Origin: Heracleum sosnowskyi
Taxonomy: Eukaryota; Streptophyta; Magnoliopsida; Apiales; Apiaceae
Length of the DNA stretch: 64,000 bases
Assembly (NCBI GenBank): GCA_030848705.1
Contig: JAUIZM010000012.1
Coordinates: 4,218,679 to 4,282,678, forward strand
Direction of reading: 5' to 3'
Each line of letters begins with the position of its first letter. Position 1 is the stretch's first letter. The notes beneath the pieces are model-generated. The model did not search any database. It saw only the letters and a list, made by a program, of their open reading frames with translations, and was not told the DNA's origin. A program made the translations under genes and the position numbers. This document shows, in pieces, positions 55,464 to 64,000 of this stretch.

Positions 55464-56635
55464 GGGAAAATAAATTGATATGTCACTAAACTATTCCGGT
55501 TTTATTGTTCAAGTCCCTGAAAAAAAGATTCCGCAATCCGGGTAATTAAACTTTTGAATTATTTTGGATCAGGTCCATCCGTCAATTAGATTCTGACGTC
55601 CGTCAGAATCGACAAACTTTTTGACACGTCACCTGGCTGATGTGTATAAAATAATTCAAAAATCAAAATTAAAAGAGAAAAATTGTAAAAAATGCAAGGT
55701 ATGTTATTCAATTTTCTTAGGTTTAAACGTACTATCCAAACTTCCAGTAGAATATTTTCTTTTAATTCTTCTTTTGTTGAAACTCGAAAGTGTTTTAGAT
55801 AGATGTATTTACATTTTTTGTAGTTATACTTTTGACTTCTTTTTTTTTTTTGTAAAAATCTTCAAAATCCTTTATCATTGTTATCTAAATCAAGCACATA
55901 TCAATTTTTCAATAAAGTATTACCAAATATTTAAATTACTCATCATGAATTTATTAAAAAAATTAGTATTCAATTTCAAATATTAACATATGTAAAATTT
56001 AATATTCATTTTATTAGAACTAAATATTAATAGAGTTAAAGAATTCAAAAATTTATAAGTATAAAAAAAAAGAATAAATCTTCATACACACGTAAACACT
56101 ACTAACACACTATCATGAATTTAGGAGTAATAATTTAGGAAATCAAGATAGAAAAATAAAGAAGTTAAAAAATAAAATAACTAAAAATGATATATAAATA
56201 AATTATTAATTGATCCTAAATTAATATATCATTACTTATAAATTACTTTCGAGTAAATATATCTACAAAAATGTAAATATATCTATTTAAAGCACTTTCG
56301 AGTTTCAACAAAAGAATAATTAAAAAGAAATTTTCTAATGAAAACTTGGATAGTACGTTTAAACCTAAGAAAATTGAATAACATACCTTGCCTTTTTTTA
56401 CAATTTTTATCTTTAAGTTTTTATTTTTGAATTATTTTATACACATCAGCAGGTGACGTGTCAAAAAAGTTTGCAAATCAGCTAGATTCTGACGTCCGTC
56501 AGAATCCAATTGACGGAAGAACCTGATCCAAAAAATTTCAAATTAAAGTTTAATTACCCGGACTGCAGAATTTTTTCTTCAGGGACTTGAACAATAAAAC
56601 GAGAATAGTTTAGTGACGTATCAATTTATTTTCCC
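55464..56635. mobile_element. MULE-type foldback element, 9-bp TSD
   Basis: 1172 bp with long terminal inverted repeats (about 55464-55838 and 56250-56635, roughly 375 bp each, starting GGGAAAATAAATTGATA). A perfect 9-bp target duplication, TATAAATAA, lies at 55455-55463 and 56636-56644. The centre is AT-rich without a transposase. The arms contain inner inverted motifs (TTCTGACGTCCGTCAGAAT). Non-autonomous Mutator-like element. Confidence 0.93.
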
Positions 56636-56644
56636 TATAAATAA

Positions 56645-57965
56645 TTAATAAGTTTTATTTAAATATGTACTTGCCGAGAATTTAACATGAAATTAATATG
56701 AAAGTCTATAATAAATAAATATTATTTAATTATGTCGATTGAAAGAATCAAATATTTGGTAAAATGAAAGAATTGAAATTAAATAAATAACTAACTTATA
56801 TAATTATGTAGTTGCAGCGAATTGAACACGAGTTTGGAATGAAACTAATTAATTTAGATATATCGTACTAACCAAAATTTGGCTTTGTATTAATATTTTG
56901 CAACGAAAAAGAGTTTTCCTTATCAATAAAGTTCCGATCCCCCGAATAATTTTATTATACTTATCTCCATTAATTTCCCCGAGTTGTTTTTATACTTCTC
57001 TCTATTCATGTCATGTTCCTGTCCTGAACACGAATAATTTCTCAAATTCTCGTCTCGAATGAGGTGGAGAACATAACAAGATCGACGGGACGGACAAAAT
57101 ACCCATATGTAATTGTTAAAAGTAAGAGATATACCTAAATTTGGCTTTGTACTATTGTGTTCCAACGAAAAAGTGTTTTCCTTATCAATCAAGTCCCCAA
57201 TCCCGAATTCTCTCCGCTCCTGCCACCAATCCCCGAGTTGTTTTTATATTTCTTTTGGTTTCTGTGTCGTAAACACGAATAATTTCTCAAATTCATTTCC
57301 CGAATGAAGCGTTGAAGCATGAGAACAGAGCAAGATCGACGGTACGGATAAAATACTCATCTGTAATTGTTGTAATTGTTAGAAGTAAGAGAGATAGCAA
57401 TTGTACTGATCGAAAGTAACTTATAAAATAATAGGCGATTTTAAAAAATCTTTTGATCTCAATCAAATTATATGTGTATGGCGGTTTACATAACATATCA
57501 TAACATTAAGTTGGATATCTGATTTTGATTTCATAATAAATCTTATCTATTTTAATTTAGAATTATTTTAATTATATTAATATAATAATTATATGTTTAC
57601 CGCTAAATATGGCATACTATATTATTAAGAGTGGGTTTTTTATTTTAATAAAGTAATAAAGATTAACTTTTAATTAAATAATAAATAGTATTATATTAAT
57701 TTAGAATTATGTTAATTATATTAAGATTATTAAGATAATAATTATATTGACATACTATTAAGAGAGGTTCTGCTTTTAATAAAGAGTAAGTATATATTTT
57801 TAATTTAATAATAAATCTTATTATATTTATTTAGAATTATATTAATTATATTAAGATAATTAAATTAAGATAATTAAGATAAAAATAATATGTATACCGC
57901 GATATACAAGGCATACCATACCATTAACAGTGAAGTTCTGCTTTTAATAAAGAGTATAGATATAA
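56645..57965. repeat. AT-rich region with a 250-bp tandem duplication
   Basis: AAATTTGGCTTTGTA at about 56875 recurs at 57125 with TTTTCCTTATCAAT, CCCCGAGTTGTTTTTATA and AACACGAATAATTTCTCAAA. The block is the inverted relative of 9600-10310. From about 57550 to 57965 the DNA is AT-rich with repeats such as TTCTGCTTTTAATAAAGAGTA. No gene. Confidence 0.6.
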
Positions 57966-58167
57966 GAGTCAATTGCATTTGGGTGGCTAAAGTTTATACC
58001 GAATTTTAAAATAGTGGTTGCATGTTCAAATTTGCAAATCGGTGACCAAATTTTTTATTGAATTTCATAATAGTGGCTATAGTTTTTCCCAAATTTTATA
58101 ACGGGATTGTATTTTGATTATTTAATAAATTTTAAAAGTAAACTATGGTGACACATGTAACAACTAA

Positions 58168-58434
58168 TGTTGGTAATATTACTTAGCACAATATTTATTA
58201 CTGTAAATATTGTATTCTTCATTTACAGCTGTAAATACTAGTTAGTTAGTTAGTTAGATTTAACAAACTTTCCCGCCAACTATGGCTTGTATATAAACTT
58301 GTAATGCTTTCTTTTCCAGTATCTGTAACATTCCACAATGAGTAAACTTTAGTTTCTCTCTCGCTCTCTCTCTCTCGTTCTCTCGCTCTCTCTCTTTCTC
58401 TCATACATATTACTGCAAATACACTAAATTTACA
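58168..58434 (+). repeat. 5' LTR of the intact Copia with core promoter
   Basis: Starts TGTTGGTAAT and ends TTTACA. TATATAAA at 58290-58297 is the likely TATA box. TTTCCCGCC (E2F-like) lies just upstream at 58269-58277, after four GTTA units. A CT-rich stretch of about 50 bp lies in the transcribed part. Confidence 0.93.
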
Positions 58435-58718
58435 TGGTATCAGAGCAAGGTTATACTCTTCCGCAATCATATTCTTCTTCCTTACCGGTGATGCGTTCTA
58501 ACTGAATCAGGTGTTATCTTTTCTTCTTCTTGTGCAAGAAATTCTCATTTTCTGTGCTTATTTTCTTGCAATTGTTGTTTGTTGATAACACATATCAATC
58601 GTATTTGCTTATATCTCTCCTTGATCTTCAAAATTCCTCAGCGACATTTTATCAAACACCTTGTCGGCGTAATTTTTACGCCTTCTCTTTCATAATTTTT
58701 TGTGAATCTGTTATCAAT

Positions 58719-61700
58719 ATGGCCGAAGCTTCACAAACTTCTAATCCTCATGATACTATAATGAATTCTTCTATTTCTCAAGATAATCCTTTTCACTTGC
58801 AATCTTCTGATAGTCCTGGTATGAAACTTGTAAGTGATCCGTTTGATGGCACTGGTTTTAGTAACTGGAAACGCTCAATGACTATTGCACTGTCTGCTAG
58901 AAACAAGCTAGGTTTTGTCGATGGTTCGCTGCCTAAACCAGATTCTACAAGTGCTTCTTTTAAGAGTTGGTCTAGGTGTAACGATATGGTGATTTCATGG
59001 ATACTTGGTGCTTTATCTAAATCTATTGGTCGAAGTGTGATTTACTCTAACTCTGCACTTGAAATTTGGTTGGAATTAGAAGAACGATATGGAGTCTCGA
59101 ATGGTACTCAGTTATTTGGTCTTCACAAAGAGTTAAATGAGCTATCACAGGGCAATAACAACATTCCTGATTATTTTACCAAACTGAAAATGTTATGGGA
59201 TGATATTGATTCTCTCTGTCTCATACCTTCTTGTTCTTGTGGTTGCACCTGTGGAGCTGCTCAGAAACTATCAAAACTTCAGCATGATCAAAGAGTTATT
59301 CAGTTTTTAGTGGGACTTAATGACACTTATGCAGTGATGAGAGGTTCTATACTCATGAGATCTCCTCTACCTACTATCAGTCAAACCTACAGCATTCTTC
59401 TTCAGGAAGAATCACAAAGAGAGTTACATTCAGGAGGTCACTTTATCTCTGATTCTGCCTCTCTAAATGTTAGTGCATCAAGGCATTCTCAGTCAAATTT
59501 ACCATCTGGTAGTTCTTTTACTAAGAAATATGGTGATTCAAGAAAGTCAGCTTTACAATGTAACTATTGCAAGAAACCAGGACACTCTATTGAAAAATGT
59601 TACAAGCTCCATGGATTTCCACCTGATTTCAAGTTTACAAGGAATAAAAGATTTGCTGCTCAAGTTGAGGTTCCAGACTTGATTCAGAATTCCACTGGCT
59701 CCACTAATTCCACAATTCAGAATATGGTGTCCAGTACTGATACTGGCCCTGGCTGCTCTTCTGGTTCTCCTCCTGGTGGTCTTACTGCTGAAATGTATGC
59801 TCAGTTGCTGAATTTTTTCAGGACTTCCCAGAATTCTGAACAAAGCCCTTCCTCTGCTAATTTTGCTGGTAATCCTGTTTCTACTGCTTGTTTTTCTTCT
59901 CTACAAACTGTTAATTGGATTATAGACAGTGGTGCCAGTGATCATATGTGTGCATACAAAGATTTTTTCTCCTCTATGCAATCTCTTCCCAGACCTTTAA
60001 CTATTTCTCTTCCTAATGGACATACTATTGCCATTTCTCATATTGGCACTGTTCCATTAACAACTGATATCACCTTATATAATGTTTTATATGTTCCTCA
60101 TTTCAAACTCAATTTGTTGTCAGTTCACAAATTTACTGAACAATTTCAATGTTCTATTAGTTTTTCTCATTCTGAATGCTTTGTGCAGGGCTCTTCTCTG
60201 AAGATGCCACTGGTTCTTGGTAAAATTCAGAGAGGACTCTATATCTTATCACAATCTCCTCATGCTGCCACACCACTTCATTCTCCAGCTATGCTTTCTC
60301 AAACAGTTTCTGCTATTTCTCATGTTAATTCTTGTAATTCTGATTCTGCCTTACTTTGGCATACTAGATTAGGGCATTTACCCTTGTCTAAATTGCAAAC
60401 CTTGTCTTTGTGTAAAATTGATGATAAACAGTCACTTGCTGTTTGTGAAATTTGTGCTAAAGCTAGAAAGCACAAGCTTCCTTTTCCTCATAGCACTATT
60501 CATACATCTAAATGTTTTCAACTCATCCATGTAGATATCTGGGGTCCTTACCCTGTGTTTACATATAACAAATACAAGTATTTTTTAACTATAGTGGATG
60601 ATTTCTCTAGAGTTACTTGGACTCATTTGCTTAGTTCTAAAAGTAATGCTTTCAATTTTATCAAATACTTTGTTGCCATGGTTAAGACTCAATTCTCTGC
60701 TTCAGTTCAAACTATCAGAACAGATAATGCATTAGAGTTAGGACTTAGCCATGATGCCAGTAATTTCTTTCTGTCTCAAGGCATCATTCATCAAACATCT
60801 TGTGTCTATACTCCACAACAAAATGGTGTTGTGGAGAGAAAACACAAACATCTACTTGAAACTTCTAGGGCATTGTTATTCCAATCTAATTTGCCAGTCA
60901 AATATTGGGGAGACTGTGTTTTAACCTCTACTTATCTCATCAACAGATTTCCTTCTAAAGTTTTACATGGTCTTTCTCCTTATGAAGTCTTGTTTGGCAA
61001 TAAACCTTCTTATACACACCTCAAACCTTTTGGTTGTTTGAGTTACATTTCCACTCCTACTTTGCATAGAACTAAGTTTTCTCCTAGGGCTGTCCCTTGC
61101 ATTTTCCTAGGATATCCTTATGGGAAGAAAGCTTATAAATTTTTAAACATTGAAACAAATACTATTCAAATTTCCAGAGATGCTACATTTCATGAAAATG
61201 TTTTTCCTTTTGTTTCTGGTTATTCCTCCAAATTTATTCCTGTTCCAATCCCTGATTCTCATATCATTCCAGATCATTTTCCAATTTCTATAAATTCTCC
61301 TCAGTCCCAGTCCTCATTTTCCCCTTTATCTCATCCTTCTCCATCTCCTTCTTTTCCATCATTAGATACATCTACTCCTCATACAATCTCTCCTACATCT
61401 CCTGTTACTCCCTTGAGTATTCCTTTGAGAAAATCTACTAGACAGTCCAAGTTACCTGCCTATTTACAAGACTTTGTTCATCCTTTTCCTTGTAATCTGT
61501 GTACATCAACAGTCTGTGCCTGTACCTTGACATCTTTCTGCACTACTAGTATCCATCACAATACTGGTCAACCTATTATTTCTTGCAACAATACTAGTCA
61601 ACTCACTTTATCACCAGTACCTGAACCCACTTCTTATGATGAAGCTATTAAATACCCTGAGTGGCAACAAGCCATTGCTGCTGAATTTGCAGCTTTGGAA

Positions 61701-63182
61701 GCCAATAATACCTGGACATTAGTACCTTTGCCTCCTACTAAGAAAGCTATATCTTCCAAATGGGTTTTCAAGATTAAACATAGGTCTGATGGTTCCATTG
61801 AAAGATATAAAGCACGCTTGGTAGTTAAAGGCTTTACACAGAAAGCTGGTGTTGATTATACTGAAACCTTTTCTCCTGTAGTCAAATTAACTACTATCAG
61901 AACTCTGGTTGCTATAGCTGTTAAGAAAGGATGGCACATGTCCCAGTTGGATGTTAACAATGCATTCCTTCATGGTGATCTTCATGAGGACATTTATATG
62001 AAATTACCCCTTGGTTTGTCTACTTCTGATCCTCATCTTGTTTGCAAGCTTATTAAATCCCTTTATGGTCTTAAGCAAGCCTCCAGGGAATGGCACTCTA
62101 AACTTAGCACTGCCTTGTTATCTAGAGGTTATTGTACTTCAAAGAATGACTCTTCTTTATTTTACAAGAAGACTGGTACTTCTGTATTATTTCTAGCAGT
62201 CTATGTTGATGACATACTTGTGGTTGGTAATGATTTCTCTGAGGAACAGTCTATCAAACAGTACTTAGACTCTACCTTCAAGATTAAGGATTTAGGCCCT
62301 TTACACTATTTCTTAGGACTGGAGTTTAATCCTGTTTCTGCTGGTATGGTTCTCACACAGAGAAAGTTCACCTTAGACTTGCTTGATTCCTTTGATTCTC
62401 CAGATTTAACTCCTGTCATCAGCCCATTGGATCTTAATGTTAAGCTCTTACCAAATACTGGAGCACCTATTTCTGATCCTTCCCTTTATCGTACACTTGT
62501 GGGTAAATTCAATTTCCTTACCAATACTAGACCAGATTTATCCTTTTCTGTCCAACATTTGAGTCAGTTTATGGCAGACCCTAGGCAACCACACTGGGAT
62601 GCAGCTATTCATGTTATTCGATATCTAAAGTCTGATCCTAATAAAGGTTTACTTCTCAATAATTCTCCAAGCTTCAGTATTGAAGCCTATTGTGATGCAG
62701 ATTGGGCTGCCTGCTCACACACCAGAAAGTCAGTTTCAGGTTTTGTTATTTTACTTGGTGGCAGTTTAATTTCTTGGAAATCAAAGAAACAGCATACTGT
62801 TTCTTTGTCCTCAGCTGAATCTGAATACAGGTCATTAAGGAGGATTACTGCAGAAATTGCTTGGCTTTCCCGCTTGTTAACTGATTTAGAAGTTCCTGAT
62901 GTTATTCCCATTCCAGTAAAATGTGATAGCCAAGCTGCTATATATATTGCTAAGAATCCAGTTTTTCACGAACGAACGAAACATATTGATATTGATTGTC
63001 ATTTCGTTCGTGAAAAATTAGCATCTGGGTTGATTTCTTTGAGCTATGTACCGACCACAACACAACTTGCAGATGTTCTTACTAAACCCCTGACAGGATT
63101 ACAACATCATGCCATTCTTAGCAAGCTGGGTGTGAATTCCTCACCCTCCATCTTGAGGGGGGGTGTTGGTAATATTACTTAG
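58719..63182 (+). CDS. Copia gag-pol polyprotein, intact
   Basis: 1487 residues from ATG at 58719 to TAG at 63180-63182; the upstream frame is open to 58530 but starts with no ATG. Order: gag with a UBN2-like region (DPFDGTGFSNWKRSM), zinc knuckle CNYCKKPGHSIEKC (281-294), protease DSGASDH (403), integrase HHCC (HTRLGH at 548; CEICAKARKHK) and DDE core (VDIWGP at about 606, TIRTDNALEL, ERKHKHLLE), reverse transcriptase YVDDILVVGND (1162), and RNase H (YCDADWAACSH at 1325, SSAESEYRSL, HIDIDCHFVRE). The last codons run six codons into the 3' LTR. All catalytic residues that I could check are present. Confidence 0.95.
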   Translation: MAEASQTSNPHDTIMNSSISQDNPFHLQSSDSPGMKLVSDPFDGTGFSNWKRSMTIALSARNKLGFVDGSLPKPDSTSASFKSWSRCNDMVISWILGALSKSIGRSVIYSNSALEIWLELEERYGVSNGTQLFGLHKELNELSQGNNNIPDYFTKLKMLWDDIDSLCLIPSCSCGCTCGAAQKLSKLQHDQRVIQFLVGLNDTYAVMRGSILMRSPLPTISQTYSILLQEESQRELHSGGHFISDSASLNVSASRHSQSNLPSGSSFTKKYGDSRKSALQCNYCKKPGHSIEKCYKLHGFPPDFKFTRNKRFAAQVEVPDLIQNSTGSTNSTIQNMVSSTDTGPGCSSGSPPGGLTAEMYAQLLNFFRTSQNSEQSPSSANFAGNPVSTACFSSLQTVNWIIDSGASDHMCAYKDFFSSMQSLPRPLTISLPNGHTIAISHIGTVPLTTDITLYNVLYVPHFKLNLLSVHKFTEQFQCSISFSHSECFVQGSSLKMPLVLGKIQRGLYILSQSPHAATPLHSPAMLSQTVSAISHVNSCNSDSALLWHTRLGHLPLSKLQTLSLCKIDDKQSLAVCEICAKARKHKLPFPHSTIHTSKCFQLIHVDIWGPYPVFTYNKYKYFLTIVDDFSRVTWTHLLSSKSNAFNFIKYFVAMVKTQFSASVQTIRTDNALELGLSHDASNFFLSQGIIHQTSCVYTPQQNGVVERKHKHLLETSRALLFQSNLPVKYWGDCVLTSTYLINRFPSKVLHGLSPYEVLFGNKPSYTHLKPFGCLSYISTPTLHRTKFSPRAVPCIFLGYPYGKKAYKFLNIETNTIQISRDATFHENVFPFVSGYSSKFIPVPIPDSHIIPDHFPISINSPQSQSSFSPLSHPSPSPSFPSLDTSTPHTISPTSPVTPLSIPLRKSTRQSKLPAYLQDFVHPFPCNLCTSTVCACTLTSFCTTSIHHNTGQPIISCNNTSQLTLSPVPEPTSYDEAIKYPEWQQAIAAEFAALEANNTWTLVPLPPTKKAISSKWVFKIKHRSDGSIERYKARLVVKGFTQKAGVDYTETFSPVVKLTTIRTLVAIAVKKGWHMSQLDVNNAFLHGDLHEDIYMKLPLGLSTSDPHLVCKLIKSLYGLKQASREWHSKLSTALLSRGYCTSKNDSSLFYKKTGTSVLFLAVYVDDILVVGNDFSEEQSIKQYLDSTFKIKDLGPLHYFLGLEFNPVSAGMVLTQRKFTLDLLDSFDSPDLTPVISPLDLNVKLLPNTGAPISDPSLYRTLVGKFNFLTNTRPDLSFSVQHLSQFMADPRQPHWDAAIHVIRYLKSDPNKGLLLNNSPSFSIEAYCDADWAACSHTRKSVSGFVILLGGSLISWKSKKQHTVSLSSAESEYRSLRRITAEIAWLSRLLTDLEVPDVIPIPVKCDSQAAIYIAKNPVFHERTKHIDIDCHFVREKLASGLISLSYVPTTTQLADVLTKPLTGLQHHAILSKLGVNSSPSILRGGVGNIT

Positions 63183-63430
63183 CACAATATTTATTACTGT
63201 AAATATTGTATTCTTCATTTACAGCTGTAAATACTAGTTAGTTAGTTAGTTAGATTTAACAAACTTTCCCGCCAACTATGGCTTGTATATAAACTTGTAA
63301 TGCTTTCTTTTCCAGTATCTGTAACATTCCACAATGAGTAAACTTTAGTTTCTCTCTCGCTCTCTCTCTCTCGTTCTCTCGCTCTCTCTCTTTCTCTCAT
63401 ACATATTACTGCAAATACACTAAATTTACA
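63164..63430 (+). repeat. 3' LTR of the intact Copia
   Basis: 267 bp, identical by eye to the 5' LTR; it includes the TATA (63286-63293) and E2F-like (63265-63273) motifs. Confidence 0.93.
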
Positions 63431-63435
63431 ACTAA

Positions 63436-63740
63436 CAAGTAGTAATTAAATATTTTGAAAAATATCTTGTTGACACATAACTGATTTTCAAATTAAAAAA
63501 TGATCTAATTCAAGCCAAACTCGAGTTGAAAGTAAAGTTATATTTCGAATCGAGCAATTTAAACTCTATTTATTAAGCAAGCTTAAATTCGATTATTATA
63601 CTTTTTCAAGTTCTAGTTGTAATAAATTATTTAAACTGGGATGAATATTAACGAGTTCATGTATCATCCACATTATTTTTTAAATTGTTAACTTATTATT
63701 TTATCAATAATTTTTTTTCTATTGTATTTATTAAATTATT
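63436..63740. other. AT-rich interior of the foldback element
   Basis: Between the Copia and the right inverted repeat. It is non-coding, with scattered AT runs. Confidence 0.5.
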
Positions 63741-64000
63741 AAAACACGACCCTTTTTGAAATTCGGGATAAACTATGATCATCGATTTGTAAATTTGAAA
63801 GTGTAGCCATTATTTTGAAACTCAATAAAATATAAAATGTTTGGCCATCGATTTGCAAATTTGAAACTGCAGCCACTATTTTGAAACTGGATATAAAGTA
63901 TAAAATTTGACCACCGAAATGCAATGGACTCAAGATATTGATAATCTTTTCAAAACCTTTGCAGCTACTCTCTTCATCGCCATATTTTTGAACAAGAGAA

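Larger units (their letters stand above)
58168..63430 (+). mobile_element. Intact Copia LTR retrotransposon
   Basis: 5263 bp. The two 267-bp LTRs (58168-58434, 63164-63430) are identical by eye. Perfect 5-bp target duplication ACTAA (58163-58167, 63431-63435). PBS TGGTATCAGAGCAAGG starts at 58435. The purine tract TTGAGGGGGGG lies just before the 3' LTR. One uninterrupted polyprotein. All features fit a recent and possibly mobile copy; I cannot assign the Copia lineage with confidence. Confidence 0.95.
57966..63931. mobile_element. Foldback/MULE-like element carrying a nested Copia
   Basis: Ends GAGTCAATTGCATTTGGGTG at 57966 and its near-complement (GCAATGGACTC) at 63931. The arms, about 190 bp, contain AAATTTGCAAATCGGTGACC on the left and AAATTTGCAAATCGATGGCC on the right (minus strand). 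The Copia at 58168-63430 sits inside. Without it, the remnant is about 700 bp. The 9-bp flanks TAGATATAA and AAGATATTG agree only in part, so the duplication is doubtful. No transposase. Confidence 0.65.

Noticed and set aside
55621..55986. 121-codon ORF in the MULE arm
   Set aside because: Low-complexity, AT-derived and within the inverted repeat; no homology seen.
58340..58410. CT-rich microsatellite as an independent feature
   Set aside because: It is the transcribed leader of the Copia LTR and repeats exactly in the other LTR.
1..64000. CRISPR array, operon or bacterial-type feature
   Set aside because: No spaced identical repeats of that kind; the content is plant nuclear DNA.

Overview
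This looks like nuclear DNA of a eudicot plant. It is AT-rich and holds receptor-like protein (RLP) genes of the Cf/EIX type, a pentatricopeptide repeat (PPR) gene, and plant-type Copia, Athila, Tat, TRIM, Helitron, Stowaway and MULE elements. I cannot fix the species from sequence alone.

Layout: (1) 1-7.1 kb is the start of an RLP cluster on the minus strand: a degraded RLP interrupted by a 679-bp inverted-repeat transposon, then an intact RLP (2138-4873), its upstream region, a LINE scrap and a second copy of the upstream module. (2) 7.9-9.0 kb is an intronless, broken copy of a SNAPc SNAP43-like gene. (3) 9.0-20.7 kb is AT-rich. It holds two Helitrons (11387-12385 and 17877-20501) and a PPR pseudogene cut by a non-autonomous Copia (13254-16835), by a Stowaway MITE and by a TRIM nested in that MITE. 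(4) 21.0-38.6 kb is one Tat-lineage Ty3/gypsy element on the minus strand. It has nonsense codons and frameshifts, and an antisense multi-exon ORF with its own promoter. Its reverse transcriptase is split by a young 7.4-kb Athila-type element (27567-34995) that keeps gag-protease but lacks reverse transcriptase, RNase H and integrase. (5) 38.9-54.2 kb is the second half of the RLP cluster: three broken copies or fragments, one near-complete gene with a single premature TGA (44938-47718), and one intact RLP (51276-54176). (6) 54.5-63.9 kb holds poly-G tandem repeats, a MULE foldback element with perfect 9-bp target duplications, and a second foldback element containing an intact 5.26-kb Copia with identical LTRs.

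Host genes that look functional: only the two RLPs. They are predicted plasma-membrane immune or developmental receptors without kinase domains, expected to signal through a SOBIR1-type co-receptor. The rest of the cluster shows typical birth and death of such genes: repeat gain, internal deletion, nonsense mutation and promoter duplication. The most notable transposon signals are the gag-protease-only Athila element, the antisense gene of the Tat element with a palindrome and two site II motifs upstream of its TATA box, and the intact Copia. I saw no clearly new defence or catalytic system.
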